Assembly: GCF_000808535.1 (NCBI RefSeq)
Contig: NZ_JWLV01000001.1
Span: 434,001-498,000 of the forward strand
Source of the DNA: Vibrio sinaloensis
Lineage (GTDB): Bacteria; Pseudomonadota; Gammaproteobacteria; Enterobacterales; Vibrionaceae
DNA length: 64,000 nt
Direction: 5' to 3'
A program made the position numbers and the translations under genes. Below the pieces are notes generated by a model. It had not been told where the DNA came from and made no database searches. It was given only the letters and a program-made list of their open reading frames with translations. Every line of letters starts with the position of its first letter. Within the stretch, counting starts at the first letter, position 1. This document shows positions 27,635-37,326 of this stretch, one piece after another.

Positions 27635-27649
27635 TGGTCTGTGATTTGC
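27635..27649 (+). promoter_or_regulatory. Sigma-54 promoter of aldehyde dehydrogenase
   Basis: TGG (27635-27637) and TTGC (27646-27649) give GG-N10-GC spacing, the -24/-12 pattern TGGtctgtgatTTGC. Predicted start near 27661, about 65 bases before the ATG. A sigma-54 activator is encoded divergently. Confidence 0.8.
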
Positions 27650-27725
27650 GTTATCTGATGAGAAACAATAAATGAGCAACAACGAGTGCTCATCTAACCA
27701 AACGAGAAATGTATAAGGATATTTT

Positions 27726-29246
27726 ATGATTTACGCACAACCTGGCAGTCCGGACTCTGTTGTTACCTTCAAAACTCACTATGACAACTTCATCGGTGGA
27801 GAATGGGTTAAGCCAACCCGTGGTGAATACTTTGACAACACCTCTCCGATCAATGGTCAGCCTTACTGTAAAGTAGCACGCTCAACCGAAGAGGACATCG
27901 AATTGGCACTGGATGCCGCTCACAATGTCCGCGCGACCTGGGCGCAAACCAGTGTCACTGAAAGAGCCAATATCCTCCTCAAAATAGCCGACCGAATTGA
28001 AGCAAATCTCGAGGAGCTCGCAGTGGCAGAAACTTGGGAAAACGGAAAACCTGTTCGCGAAACGCTTGCGGCAGATCTGCCACTCGTTGTTGACCATTTT
28101 CGTTATTTTGCAGGCTGTATTCGCGCCCAAGAAGGTAGCGCAGCAGAACTGGACGTAAACACCGCAAGTTACCACTTCCCAGAGCCGATCGGCGTGGTTG
28201 GTCAGATCATTCCATGGAACTTTCCAATGCTCATGGCGGCTTGGAAACTGGCGCCTGCATTGGCTGCAGGCTGTTGTGTCGTCCTTAAACCAGCGGAGCA
28301 AACCCCGACATCAATCTTGTTGTTAATGGAAAAAATCGGCGACCTCATCCCTGCGGGCGTTGTCAACGTCGTCAACGGTTTTGGTAGCGAAGCGGGACAA
28401 GCATTGGCCACCAGTAACCGCATTGCCAAGCTTGCATTTACTGGCTCAACGGAAGTCGGTAACCATATTCTGAAATGTGCCGCTGAAAACTTGATTCCAT
28501 CGACGGTGGAGCTAGGGGGTAAATCACCAAATATCTACTTCCCCGATGTGTTTGATCACGAAGACGAGTACCTAGACAAGTGTATCGAGGGAACTCTGCT
28601 CGCCTTCTTTAACCAAGGCGAGGTGTGTACCTGTCCATCACGCGTTCTGGTTCATGAATCTATCTACGACAAATTTGTCGCTAAAGTTGCCGAACGAGCG
28701 AAATCGATCCAACAAGGCAATCCATTAGATACCGATACACAAGTGGGGGCGCAAGCCTCTCAAGAACAATTTGACAAGATTCTGAGCTACTTGGAAATTG
28801 GACGACAAGAAGGGGCGAAAGTGGTGTTTGGTGGCGATATTGCCAAGCAACAGGATGATTTGGCGTCAGGCTACTACATTCAACCAACGCTGCTTCAAGG
28901 TCACAACAAAATGCGCGTGTTCCAAGAAGAGATCTTTGGTCCGGTCATTGCCGTGACGACGTTTAAAGACGAAGCAGAAGCACTGGCGATAGCTAACGAC
29001 ACTGAATATGGCTTGGGCGCTGGTGTGTGGACACGTGACCAAAACCTCGCCTACCGAATGGGGCGCAACATTGAAGCTGGGCGAATCTGGATAAACTGTT
29101 ACCACGCCTATCCAGCTCACGCGGCGTTCGGTGGATACAAAAAATCAGGTATCGGACGTGAAACCCACAAGATGATGCTAGATCACTACCAAAACACCAA
29201 AAACTTGCTGATCAGTTACGATGTCAATCCTTTAGGGTTCTTCTAA
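27726..29246 (+). CDS. exaC: NAD-dependent aldehyde dehydrogenase (AldB/ExaC/AcoD type)
   Basis: 506 residues, similar to E. coli AldB (512). Oxidises acetaldehyde and related aldehydes to acids. Visible: [36 protein letters not shown], the catalytic-Glu [12 protein letters not shown] and the catalytic-Cys segment [11 protein letters not shown], then EEIFGPV. SD AAGGATATT. Controlled by a sigma-54 promoter and an AcoR-like regulator encoded next door, as for acetaldehyde dehydrogenases of ethanol and acetoin metabolism in other proteobacteria. The symbol is by type; substrate preference is inferred. Confidence 0.9.
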   Translation: MIYAQPGSPDSVVTFKTHYDNFIGGEWVKPTRGEYFDNTSPINGQPYCKVARSTEEDIELALDAAHNVRATWAQTSVTERANILLKIADRIEANLEELAVAETWENGKPVRETLAADLPLVVDHFRYFAGCIRAQEGSAAELDVNTASYHFPEPIGVVGQIIPWNFPMLMAAWKLAPALAAGCCVVLKPAEQTPTSILLLMEKIGDLIPAGVVNVVNGFGSEAGQALATSNRIAKLAFTGSTEVGNHILKCAAENLIPSTVELGGKSPNIYFPDVFDHEDEYLDKCIEGTLLAFFNQGEVCTCPSRVLVHESIYDKFVAKVAERAKSIQQGNPLDTDTQVGAQASQEQFDKILSYLEIGRQEGAKVVFGGDIAKQQDDLASGYYIQPTLLQGHNKMRVFQEEIFGPVIAVTTFKDEAEALAIANDTEYGLGAGVWTRDQNLAYRMGRNIEAGRIWINCYHAYPAHAAFGGYKKSGIGRETHKMMLDHYQNTKNLLISYDVNPLGFF

Positions 29247-29266
29247 CGTTGAGAGAAACGAGTGAT

Positions 29267-29292
29267 AAGAGCGCTTTAAGCGCTCTTTTTTT
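29267..29292. terminator. Terminator shared by exaC and converging small gene
   Basis: Near-palindrome AAGAGCGCTT (29267-29276) / AAGCGCTCTT (29278-29287) followed by TTTTTTT on the plus strand. It overlaps the stop codon of the leftward small membrane protein gene. Confidence 0.82.
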
Positions 29293-29488
29293 GCTTGGAA
29301 GAACCTGAAGAAGACTCGTTGCTTTTGTACTTATCGTAGAGATAGAGCGCAGCGCTAAAGAACAAAGCAACAATAGAGACCGTCAACAGCGCAGGCATTT
29401 TGAGCACCCACGCGAACACAGCAGCCAAAAATGCAACGAAGCTAACCATTCGGCTGTTGGACATAACACGACCGAGTTTTCTGTTCAT
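29276..29488 (-). CDS. Small membrane protein of unknown function (70 aa)
   Basis: 70 residues, start at 29488 (MNRKLGRVM) because GGAGG lies four to five bases upstream. The in-frame ATG at 29500 precedes that SD. Two hydrophobic stretches, about residues 15-30 and 34-51, then a charged Ser/Lys-rich tail (KYKSNESSSGSSKQKKS). Convergent with the aldehyde dehydrogenase gene and sharing its terminator. Family not recognised. Confidence 0.6.
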   Translation of the reverse strand: MNRKLGRVMSNSRMVSFVAFLAAVFAWVLKMPALLTVSIVALFFSAALYLYDKYKSNESSSGSSKQKKSA

Positions 29489-29613
29489 ACATCCTCCCAT
29501 CTTGCGAGATGATTAAACCGCTTTTTCTCGCATTAAGTATCTGACAATTGGACAAAAATAACTCTAAAAGAACCTCAAAAACTATCGCAATGTGATGACT
29601 AACACATGATCGC

Positions 29614-30375
29614 CTATGCGTACGTCGCCCAGAAAAAATAACACGTCATGCCAATACTAGACAGTGCGACAAAATTTTTGATGTGGTGCTGCGCGATGTT
29701 TCTTGATACCCGAGCCGCCGCATAGCCCCCTGCTAGTGTGCCAAGCATTACAACAAACCCTCGCTGCCAGTCGACCGCTCCATTCGCAACAAAAAGCACA
29801 ATGGCGATAATCGAGACGCACGATGAAACAAGCAACTTGATGCCATTCATCTGATTGATATTGCTGTATCCGGCAAGTACTAGGTAGCTGAGAATAACAA
29901 CACCCAGCCCCGCATTGAAAAAGCCACCGTAAGCGCAAACAAGCACAAGACAAATGGCCAGCGACAATTTGGCCCAAATCGGCGAAATCGTCGAACGACT
30001 GGCGAGACGGACGAAAAATTGATTGATATGTTGCCCACAAAGAAAAAGAGCCGTGGCGAACAGTAATAGCCAAGGAATCGACTCGAGGAATGCGCTCTCA
30101 TCAATCGTCAGCAGAAAGTAAGCGCCTAGCCCTCCGCCGACCAGACTCCAAAGTATGATCGAACCAATCTGCTTAGTCTGTGAGATTTCTTGTTTAAAGC
30201 CATAAGCGCCGCTGATGTAGCCGGCACACACAGCAAAGGTATTGGTTGCGTTTGCGGAAATGGGAGGGACACCAACGAAAAGCAGCGTCGGAAAGGTGAT
30301 AAAACTGCCTCCGCCTGCCACGCTATTTAGAACGCCCCCCAACACGCCCGCGACAAATAACAGAATCCATTCCAT
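29614..30375 (-). CDS. TauE/SafE family exporter
   Basis: 253 residues with about eight transmembrane segments in two repeats. The first repeat has the family signature GVLGGVLNSVAGGGSFITFPTLLFVGVPPISANATNT, and the second half has YGGFFNAGLGVVILSYLVLAG. TauE/SafE proteins export organic acids or sulfur-containing anions such as sulfite or sulfoacetate. The substrate here is unknown. There is little SD before the ATG (CAACAATACT), but the N-terminus fits the family well. Same strand as the next lipoprotein gene, separated by 89 bases. Confidence 0.9.
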   Translation of the reverse strand: MEWILLFVAGVLGGVLNSVAGGGSFITFPTLLFVGVPPISANATNTFAVCAGYISGAYGFKQEISQTKQIGSIILWSLVGGGLGAYFLLTIDESAFLESIPWLLLFATALFLCGQHINQFFVRLASRSTISPIWAKLSLAICLVLVCAYGGFFNAGLGVVILSYLVLAGYSNINQMNGIKLLVSSCVSIIAIVLFVANGAVDWQRGFVVMLGTLAGGYAAARVSRNIAQHHIKNFVALSSIGMTCYFFWATYA

Positions 30376-30464
30376 AGTATTGTTGCGAAACTGGTTGTTG
30401 ATGATTTAATGTACTGCACCAACCCTTGGCGGTAAACAACCTATCGACCACACTGAGCTCAAAC

Positions 30465-31298
30465 TCACTGTATCGCCAAAGCTATCTCCTTCCAGTCGCT
30501 CAATTCTTTTCGGTAGTGCTCGATTTGTTTATCCGAGGCTTGAGTGGCGATTTCGACAATATAGCGAGTCGCAACATCACGATTGTGTTCAATTTTGCTC
30601 CGTAGCATAGGCGAATACAGACTCTCAGAGTCGACAAGTAAGGTGCTCATTTCTCGCTCTGTCGCGTTCAAATCTGACCGCTGGTTCAGCAGTTGGCTGA
30701 TTCTGATTCGTAAGTTGGTTTGGTGGTCGCTCCAATCCGAAGTCGTAATCTGCAAATCGTTTGACCACTGTTCAACCAAGCGCTCTTGATCCTTTGTTAA
30801 TCTGCCTAACCAGTTTTCCATGCTTTCTGCGATTCTCTCAGCGTACACTTGGCGAACTTCTTCCTCGTTAAGTTGGCTGTATTTCGCTTTGTATTTGCTG
30901 TGCCTGACTCGAATGTTATCCATTAACTCATCCACTTGCTCGTCAGACAGTTTATGTATCAACTGGGCAAGATCAGGCGCAACCCGTTTGACGATGCGAT
31001 CGGTATGCGCACGCAGCTTCTCCTCCTGCGCGTTTAACTGAGCGGCGGTCAGATTTTTAAGGTCAAGCGTCATCAGCTCGTCCAGATGCTCAACATAGTT
31101 AGGTATTTCTTCACTCCGGTGCCACTCACTCAGTAGCGCCACCCTCTGCTCAATCAGCGACTCTTGGTCACTGTTTAGGTCGACATAGTCTTCCAAGTAC
31201 TCGATCAACAACCAGTCCATGTTGTTGTAGACAAACTTGGTTCCACACCCTACCAACAGCAAACAACACATCAGTGTTACCAACCCAGCTCTCATCAT
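30465..31298 (-). CDS. DUF6279-like lipoprotein
   Basis: 277 residues. Lipoprotein signal with lipobox LVGC (Cys18), followed by GTKFVYNNMDWLLIEYLEDYVDL, a conserved beginning that I associate with the DUF6279 lipoproteins. The remainder is almost entirely helical and charged, consistent with a periplasmic helical bundle or coiled coil. ATG at 31298 and a second ATG directly after it are both possible behind AAGGATGA. Function unknown. Confidence 0.75.
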   Translation of the reverse strand: MMRAGLVTLMCCLLLVGCGTKFVYNNMDWLLIEYLEDYVDLNSDQESLIEQRVALLSEWHRSEEIPNYVEHLDELMTLDLKNLTAAQLNAQEEKLRAHTDRIVKRVAPDLAQLIHKLSDEQVDELMDNIRVRHSKYKAKYSQLNEEEVRQVYAERIAESMENWLGRLTKDQERLVEQWSNDLQITTSDWSDHQTNLRIRISQLLNQRSDLNATEREMSTLLVDSESLYSPMLRSKIEHNRDVATRYIVEIATQASDKQIEHYRKELSDWKEIALAIQ

Positions 31299-31557
31299 TC
31301 ATCCTTGCTTTTTATGGTTGCAGAGCATCGTTAACGCCCAATATCAGTATCAAATATCCCATACTCTGATGTCACTATGTCGTCTCTCTGACAAGAAACG
31401 AAAGAAAAACACCAATGTCAGGATCGAGCAATCGGCATGTAATCATAATCAACAAATCCTTTACGAAACCTAGGATTATCTTTACATACCTTGACTGACC
31501 TCTTACGTAACTGAAGATAGTATGGTTCTCAACGGTTAGCCAAGAGGAGAAACCCGT

Positions 31558-31902
31558 ATGAAAAAAATCATTCTATTAGCATCACTGGTTTTGAGCACAT
31601 CGGTATTTGCAGCAACGTCAACGGTACAGTCAGAGCGCACCTTTACAACAGATAGTTACGCATCAAAAGAGCAAGCGTATCAAGCGGGTTTTGGCCTCGT
31701 GGAGGAGTTCAAACAGATGTCACAAAATGAACTAGAAAATAAACTCGTGACTGGGCCAAATGACGCGATTTACCAGAGTATCATCGTCAACGATATGAAC
31801 GTCGCGGTGAAAGAGTTTGGAACGATTGACGGCAAGATTGAGTATAAAGCCGTTGTCGATGTCGACTACCAGTACAAACACAGAGAAAGCAACCACAGCT
31901 AA
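31558..31902 (+). CDS. Small periplasmic protein, DUF3316-like
   Basis: 114 residues. The signal peptide is 1-18 (ends VFA-A). The mature part, rich in Ser/Thr/Glu, ends with KIEYKAVVDVDYQYKHRE, reminiscent of the DUF3316 proteins found in vibrios. Strong SD, AGAGGAG. Single gene with its own downstream hairpin. Function unknown. The family name is from memory of the C-terminal motif. Confidence 0.7.
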   Translation: MKKIILLASLVLSTSVFAATSTVQSERTFTTDSYASKEQAYQAGFGLVEEFKQMSQNELENKLVTGPNDAIYQSIIVNDMNVAVKEFGTIDGKIEYKAVVDVDYQYKHRESNHS

Positions 31903-31918
31903 TCTGCGCTGATTAACC

Positions 31919-31945
31919 AAACCGCCACTCCTAGAGTGGCGGTTT
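31919..31945. terminator. Bidirectional terminator hairpin
   Basis: Perfect 11-bp stem AAACCGCCACT (31919-31929) / AGTGGCGGTTT (31935-31945), 5-base loop, between the convergent genes ending at 31902 and 31952. The U-tracts are short (TTT in the stem), so efficiency may depend on stem strength. Confidence 0.75.
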
Positions 31946-31951
31946 GCGTCT

Positions 31952-32890
31952 CTAATACCCGATTTCAGTCACAATCAAACGGTGATCCGATCCACTTGGG
32001 CTTTGCTTGCTGTCTCGCTGGCAAATTCTCCGTCCTTCATTCGTGGATTTTAGCCACAAGTGATCAATCGCTATCATAAAGCTTGCTGGCACATACCACT
32101 GCTTTACTCGATTAGGCCAACTTGCCACTGGCGCGGTCTGGAAACTGGGGAAAAGACGTGCGAATCGCAAACTAATCGCCGACAGATTAAAATCACCGAC
32201 GATCAAAACCTCATCATTGGAATGACTGGACAACAAAGAACCCACTTCACTCATTAACGCATTGCGCCGTTGCCACAGCTCTAACGACCTCGGTGAAGGA
32301 GGATGAGCCGTCATCAACTGAAAGGCTTGCTGTTTGTTTGGTCGCCATGTTCCTTGAATAATCGCCTGTCGATCGGACGTCCAATACACCGACAAACCAC
32401 TGAGTTCCGTTTGGCTGAGTATCATCTGCCCAGAAGGATAACCAACGCCCTCTTGTCCCCCGTACATATAAGGATAAATATCGTCCAGCAATTGGATTTT
32501 TTCCCCAACAGGCGGCGAGACTTCTTGCAAAACAACCAAATCAAAAGCGTGATTGTGAAGATAGCTGAGCACTTCATTCAGATTTTCGTTGTCATAAAGC
32601 AAGTTGTACTGCGCCACCGTAATCGCATTGGCGCATTCATGGGAGACTTTCTGCACACTCACCGGGCTAAGCAGCCAAAAAACAGCAGCAAAACAGCAAC
32701 TGATGAGCGACCACACCCATCGTTGGCAAAACAAAAGCACACAGGCAACAAAAAGATAGGTGATAAAAAACAGGCTAGGAAATGTGACCACATTTTCCGC
32801 CCACCAAGTCACCTCATAAAACGTCAGCGTGACCCAAACTAAAGAGGGAGCAAACACGCCTATCCATATCATCCACCTCAGTTGAATCAC
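31952..32890 (-). CDS. Membrane-anchored endonuclease/exonuclease/phosphatase (EEP) family protein
   Basis: 312 residues. Three hydrophobic segments in the first 75 residues, then an EEP domain facing the periplasm: AQYNLLYDN (Asn metal site), VVLQEVSPP (catalytic Glu), MTAHPPSP, IVGDFNLSA (Asp/Asn pair), IDHLWLK and the final SGSDHRLIV (Asp-His). All hallmark residues are present. Related proteins act on nucleic acids, phosphoinositides or unknown phosphodiesters. The substrate is not known. Start uncertain: GTG at 32890 has SD overlap, and ATG at 32872 with GAGGTGG is also plausible. Confidence 0.85.
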   Translation of the reverse strand: MIQLRWMIWIGVFAPSLVWVTLTFYEVTWWAENVVTFPSLFFITYLFVACVLLFCQRWVWSLISCCFAAVFWLLSPVSVQKVSHECANAITVAQYNLLYDNENLNEVLSYLHNHAFDLVVLQEVSPPVGEKIQLLDDIYPYMYGGQEGVGYPSGQMILSQTELSGLSVYWTSDRQAIIQGTWRPNKQQAFQLMTAHPPSPRSLELWQRRNALMSEVGSLLSSHSNDEVLIVGDFNLSAISLRFARLFPSFQTAPVASWPNRVKQWYVPASFMIAIDHLWLKSTNEGRRICQRDSKQSPSGSDHRLIVTEIGY

Positions 32891-33069
32891 TCCTAAGTTG
32901 CTAAGAACTCACTCAAGTATGAACAAACTTTCGGGTTATGCACTCTGTATAACCACTTAATTGTGATTTTTAACATTGCAGAATTTGGCGAGCCCGATAT
33001 GATTGAAACATTTTGAAATATATTTGTTATTCTTTATAACAATTACGCAGCAAGGACCGCCTCTACTTC

Positions 33070-35547
33070 ATGGCTGAGATTACCGATAAAAAGCTCCTCA
33101 AGTTAATCACTTATGCTCCTGCTAGCATCGTCGGTGCATTCACGTTGCTTTGGGTTGTGCTTGCTGTAACTGACGTACTGATGGGCTCCCAAGAAAAACT
33201 TCTTGCACTCAAAGAGGAGTACCAGCAGCGTGAAAATCAGATCTTAACTAAACAAGTCGAATACGTTGCACAACAGGTCAAGTTTGCCCGTGAACAAACA
33301 GAGCAACAACTCGAAGACACCATTCAGTCGCGTATCTATGAAGCACACAACATCGCAACGCGACTCTACGAAAGCAACAAGCACCTACCAGAAGCCGAAG
33401 TAACCAAAATCATTACCGATGCCCTTCGCGACATCCGCTTTAACAATGGACGCGGCTACTTTTTTATCTACAAAACCGAAGGGCTCAACGTGATGCATCC
33501 GTTGCTTCCGCGCGTGGAAGGCACCTCTCTTTGGGACTTTAAGGACGTTCGCGGCAGTTATATTGTTCGTGAAATGGGCGAACAAGTGAAAGCGAATGGC
33601 GAAGCCTTCTATCGTTGGTGGTTCGTCAAACCCGACAACAAAAACAAAGAGTTTGAGAAAATCGGCTTTGGTAAGTATTTCGAACCCTACGATTGGTTCA
33701 TTGGTACTGGTGATTATGTGGTTGATGTGGAGGACGACATAAAACAAACCGTCTTAGCATGGATTAAAAACCTAAGATTTGGTCAGTTTGGCTATGTCTT
33801 CGTATTAGACGCGGACGGCACCATTTTATCGCACATTGATGCCAGCTTGATTGGCAAAAACGCACTCACGCTTGGCAGCGAGATAAACATCGAAGGGGTG
33901 CGAGACATTCTTCAATCAGACCAGCAGTTTGTCCACCACCAAGCCATTTACGCCCCACCAGGCGTGTCTGACTTCGCTAAGAGCAGTTACATCCTGAAAG
34001 AACCCAAATGGGAATGGCGCATTGGTTCTGGGATTTACGATGAAAATAGCCAACGTTTTATCTTGGAAAGGCAGCAAAAAACGGAAGAAGAACAGCGAAA
34101 AGCCGTCGCTCAGATGATCACTATCGGCGTAATTACGACGCTTATAGTGGCCCTGTTCTCGCTTATGATGAGTAAACTGATCGCTTCTCGGTTCGAACGA
34201 TTTCAAAGCAAGATCAACAGTGACTTTAGCCAGCTGCAGAAGACCAAAGACAAGCTAGAGCACATGGCACTGCACGACGAGCTAACGGGTTTGCCTAATC
34301 GCTCTCTGCTGCACGAACACATTAATGCTGGCATCGAGCGCTCGAAAAGCCAATGCCAACAGCTTGCAGTGATGTTCGTCGACTTGGACGATTTCAAAAA
34401 AGTAAACGACCTATATGGCCACTCGGCTGGCGACCGTTTATTGAGTGAAATTGGTAAGAAGTTTGAAGCCTTTTTACAACCCGATGAGTTTGTCGCTCGA
34501 TTCGGCGGAGATGAGTTTATTTTCTGTTTTCCTGAGCTCAATAACTTGGCAGAAACAGAGAAGAAAGTGGAGTTGATCAAAGACGTGTTCAAGCAACAAT
34601 TTGTTATTGATAACAAAGTCTTATACGCAAGTTGTTCGATCGGTGTCTCCATGTTCCCAACCGATGGTGATGAACCAGAAGATTTGATCTCAAAAGCAGA
34701 CATTGTTTTGTACAAATCTAAAGCGAGACAAAAAGGCGATGTGTTGTTTTTCGACAGTACCATCAATCAACAAGTTCAGTATGACTTCCTGTTAGAGCGA
34801 GAACTTCGCGGTGCCATTGAACGCGGTGAGCTTTCTGTTGTTTACCAACCGCAAATCAACGCCAAGACGGGCAAGATTTACGGTGTCGAGAGCCTTTTGC
34901 GTTGGCACAACCCTCAGCTTGGCCATGTTTCCCCTCTCGAATTTATCACTCTGGCGGAGGAAATCGGCCTGATCAGCGAGCTTGGCGAATTTGTCCTTGA
35001 ACGTTCATGCGAAGAGATCAATAAAATATTCCCCGACAGTGACTTGGCACTCTCTGTCAACATTTCACCCATGCAGCTAGTCAATGAGTCCTTCGTCACT
35101 CAACTGCTCTCGGCGAGTGCAAAACACGCGATGCCACCTAATCGCATCACTTTAGAGATTACCGAAAACGTACTCATTAACGATCTGCCCAAGGTGACAC
35201 CAATCATCAATCAACTTAAAGAGCTGGGCTTTACCATTTCACTCGATGATTTTGGTACCGGTTATTCTTCTCTCAGTTATTTGAGCAACTTGCCACTTGA
35301 TGAGCTGAAAATTGATCGAATATTCATAGACAAGATGCTCAACTCTGAACAAAGTAACTCATTAGTCAAAGCGATCTTGGCGATTGCTCGCTCTTCGGAC
35401 ATGCGAGTCGTCGCCGAGGGCGTCGAAACACAAGCGCAAAAAGACAGGCTAATAGAATATGGCTGCGATTTATTGCAAGGCTACTTTATTGAGAGACCGC
35501 TATCTGCCGATTTGCTGGCGAAGAATTATGCAAGCGGCGCTCAATAG
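33070..35547 (+). CDS. Double-Cache GGDEF-EAL protein
   Basis: 825 residues. TM1 about 16-38 and TM2 about 348-370 enclose a periplasmic sensor with two small Cache-like repeats: FNNGRGYFFIYKTEGLNVMHPLLP near 124-147 and FGQFGYVFVLDADGTILSH near 238-255, each typical of sCache_2. The cytoplasmic GGDEF is intact at 479-483 but has no RxxD inhibitory site (QPDE instead). The EAL domain has the variant ESL at 607-609, keeping the catalytic Glu, and DDFGTGYSSLSYL. Both activities are possible. Cache_2 ligands are often small organic acids. SD is poor (AAGGA about 14 bases upstream of the ATG). A BCCT transporter gene follows by about 110 bases. Confidence 0.92.
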   Translation: MAEITDKKLLKLITYAPASIVGAFTLLWVVLAVTDVLMGSQEKLLALKEEYQQRENQILTKQVEYVAQQVKFAREQTEQQLEDTIQSRIYEAHNIATRLYESNKHLPEAEVTKIITDALRDIRFNNGRGYFFIYKTEGLNVMHPLLPRVEGTSLWDFKDVRGSYIVREMGEQVKANGEAFYRWWFVKPDNKNKEFEKIGFGKYFEPYDWFIGTGDYVVDVEDDIKQTVLAWIKNLRFGQFGYVFVLDADGTILSHIDASLIGKNALTLGSEINIEGVRDILQSDQQFVHHQAIYAPPGVSDFAKSSYILKEPKWEWRIGSGIYDENSQRFILERQQKTEEEQRKAVAQMITIGVITTLIVALFSLMMSKLIASRFERFQSKINSDFSQLQKTKDKLEHMALHDELTGLPNRSLLHEHINAGIERSKSQCQQLAVMFVDLDDFKKVNDLYGHSAGDRLLSEIGKKFEAFLQPDEFVARFGGDEFIFCFPELNNLAETEKKVELIKDVFKQQFVIDNKVLYASCSIGVSMFPTDGDEPEDLISKADIVLYKSKARQKGDVLFFDSTINQQVQYDFLLERELRGAIERGELSVVYQPQINAKTGKIYGVESLLRWHNPQLGHVSPLEFITLAEEIGLISELGEFVLERSCEEINKIFPDSDLALSVNISPMQLVNESFVTQLLSASAKHAMPPNRITLEITENVLINDLPKVTPIINQLKELGFTISLDDFGTGYSSLSYLSNLPLDELKIDRIFIDKMLNSEQSNSLVKAILAIARSSDMRVVAEGVETQAQKDRLIEYGCDLLQGYFIERPLSADLLAKNYASGAQ

Positions 35548-35659
35548 ATGAATCATTCACCACTTGTTGGTAATTCGCTGCGAATCTATTAATAAACATG
35601 TTAGTATCACACGCTTTTTGACGCACCTCACAGTTATTGTTTATTTCATATGGGGATAC

Positions 35660-37306
35660 ATGCATAGGTCATTCATGACGACTGACCAACAAATAGCGAA
35701 CTTATTGATGTCTAATTTAACGCAGCCAATGGATGGTGACAGTATCAACACCACCAGTGCCGCTGCTAACCGCTCGCAAACTCAACACAACCCGTTCTTC
35801 TACAAACTCGACCTGCATAACCCAGTATTTTGGTTAAGTGGTACGTTCCTAACCGCCTTTGTCTTGTTAGCACTGTTTGATGCAGAAAGTCTAACAGGGC
35901 TTGTAAACCAAGGCTTCTCTCTGTCAACTCGATACTTTGGTGCGTTCTGGCAAGTACTGCTGCTTGCGAACTTTCTGATTGGCTTATTCATGGCATTGAG
36001 CCGTTTAGGAGACGTCCGACTAGGCGCTCTATCTGCCCCTGAAATCGCCAACAGCAAGTGGCTTGCGATTGTTCTGTGCACACTGCTCGCAGGGGGTGGC
36101 GTATTTTGGGCGGCTGCGGAGCCTATCGCCCATTACGTTTCTCAGCCACCTCTGTTTTTAGACGGCACCTCGCCACAGAATATGGCTATCAACGCTCTGG
36201 CTCAGTCGTTTATGCATTGGGGCTTTTTGGCTTGGGCAATACTTGGCGGCTTGTCGTCCATTGTGCTAATGCACCTGCACTACGAGAAAGGTTTGCCACT
36301 AAAGCCAAGAACCTTACTCTATCCCGTTTTCGGTGATCGCATTCATGGTGTCCTTGGCCATATTGCGGATGCCTGTTGTATTGTCGCTGTCGCAGCGGGA
36401 ACCATCGGACCTATCGGGTTTCTTGGTCTGCAAATTAGCTACGCGCTCAATTCGCTTTTCGACGTTCCCGATACCTTTGCCACTCAAAGCATAGTGATAC
36501 TCTTTGCCATTCTAGCGTATACGCTATCGGCACTGAGTGGACTTAGCAAAGGTATTCAAATTGTCAGCCGTTACAACGTCATTTTGGCAGTGCTTCTGGT
36601 TGGATACCTCTTGGTCTTTGGCCCTACTGGTTTCATCATCGATGGCTATGTGCAAGGTATTGGACGCATGGTGGACAACTTTTTCCCAATGGCACTGTAT
36701 CGAAATGACAGCGAATGGCTGAGTTGGTGGACGGTCTTCTTCTGGGGATGGTTCATCGGTTACGGCCCAATGATGGCCATTTTCATTGCTCGGATTTCAC
36801 GAGGCCGCACTCTGCGTCAAATGATTTTGTCTATTAGCATCGCCGCCCCACTGATCACATGCTTTTGGTTCAGTGTTGTTGGGGGAAGTGGCTTAGCGTT
36901 TGAGCTCGAATCGCCTGGGCTCATCTCACAAGCATTTGAAGGGTTTAACTTGCCTGCAGCCTTGTTGGCGATTACCGAGCAACTGCCATTTGCTACAGGG
37001 ATTTCCCTGCTATTTTTGGTACTCACCACCACCTTTATTGTAACAACAGGTGATTCGATGACTTACACCATCTCTGTTGTGATTTCTGGCTCAACGGAAC
37101 CAAACGGCTTGATGCGCTGCTTTTGGGGTGTGATGATGGGGATCGTCGCGCTCGCGTTGATTTCGGTCGGTTCTGGCGGAATCTCTGCTTTGCAATCGTT
37201 TATCGTGATTACCGCAGTTCCCGTATCATTTATTCTGTTACCGAGTCTTTGGGCTGCTCCAACACTCGCAAATAAAATGGCTAAATCACAAGGGCTACTG
37301 CGATAG
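35660..37306 (+). CDS. BCCT family (betaine/carnitine/choline) transporter
   Basis: 548 residues from ATG 35660 (GGGGATAC upstream). ATG 35675 with AGGT five bases upstream is an equally good start. About twelve transmembrane segments. The BCCT signature is present in a modified form, WWTVFFWGWFIGYGPMMAIFIARISRGRTLRQ, where glycine betaine transporters have W-W-I-S-W-S-P. The changed substrate-site aromatic region suggests a ligand other than betaine. BCCT members take up betaine, choline, carnitine, DMSP or related compounds, mostly for osmoprotection. A hairpin including the stop codon ends the gene. Confidence 0.9.
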   Translation: MHRSFMTTDQQIANLLMSNLTQPMDGDSINTTSAAANRSQTQHNPFFYKLDLHNPVFWLSGTFLTAFVLLALFDAESLTGLVNQGFSLSTRYFGAFWQVLLLANFLIGLFMALSRLGDVRLGALSAPEIANSKWLAIVLCTLLAGGGVFWAAAEPIAHYVSQPPLFLDGTSPQNMAINALAQSFMHWGFLAWAILGGLSSIVLMHLHYEKGLPLKPRTLLYPVFGDRIHGVLGHIADACCIVAVAAGTIGPIGFLGLQISYALNSLFDVPDTFATQSIVILFAILAYTLSALSGLSKGIQIVSRYNVILAVLLVGYLLVFGPTGFIIDGYVQGIGRMVDNFFPMALYRNDSEWLSWWTVFFWGWFIGYGPMMAIFIARISRGRTLRQMILSISIAAPLITCFWFSVVGGSGLAFELESPGLISQAFEGFNLPAALLAITEQLPFATGISLLFLVLTTTFIVTTGDSMTYTISVVISGSTEPNGLMRCFWGVMMGIVALALISVGSGGISALQSFIVITAVPVSFILLPSLWAAPTLANKMAKSQGLLR

Positions 37307-37314
37307 TAGCCCTT
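37290..37314 (+). terminator. Hairpin overlapping the BCCT gene stop
   Basis: Perfect 10-bp stem AAGGGCTACT (37290-37299) / AGTAGCCCTT (37305-37314), 5-base loop, containing the TAG stop. It is followed by ACTTAG with no real U-run. It probably contributes to termination between convergent genes. Confidence 0.55.
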
Positions 37315-37326
37315 ACTTAGCCAAAG

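Noticed and set aside
34203..34766. 187-codon frame antisense to the Cache-GGDEF-EAL gene
   Set aside because: Ser-rich shadow typical of antisense frames; no SD.
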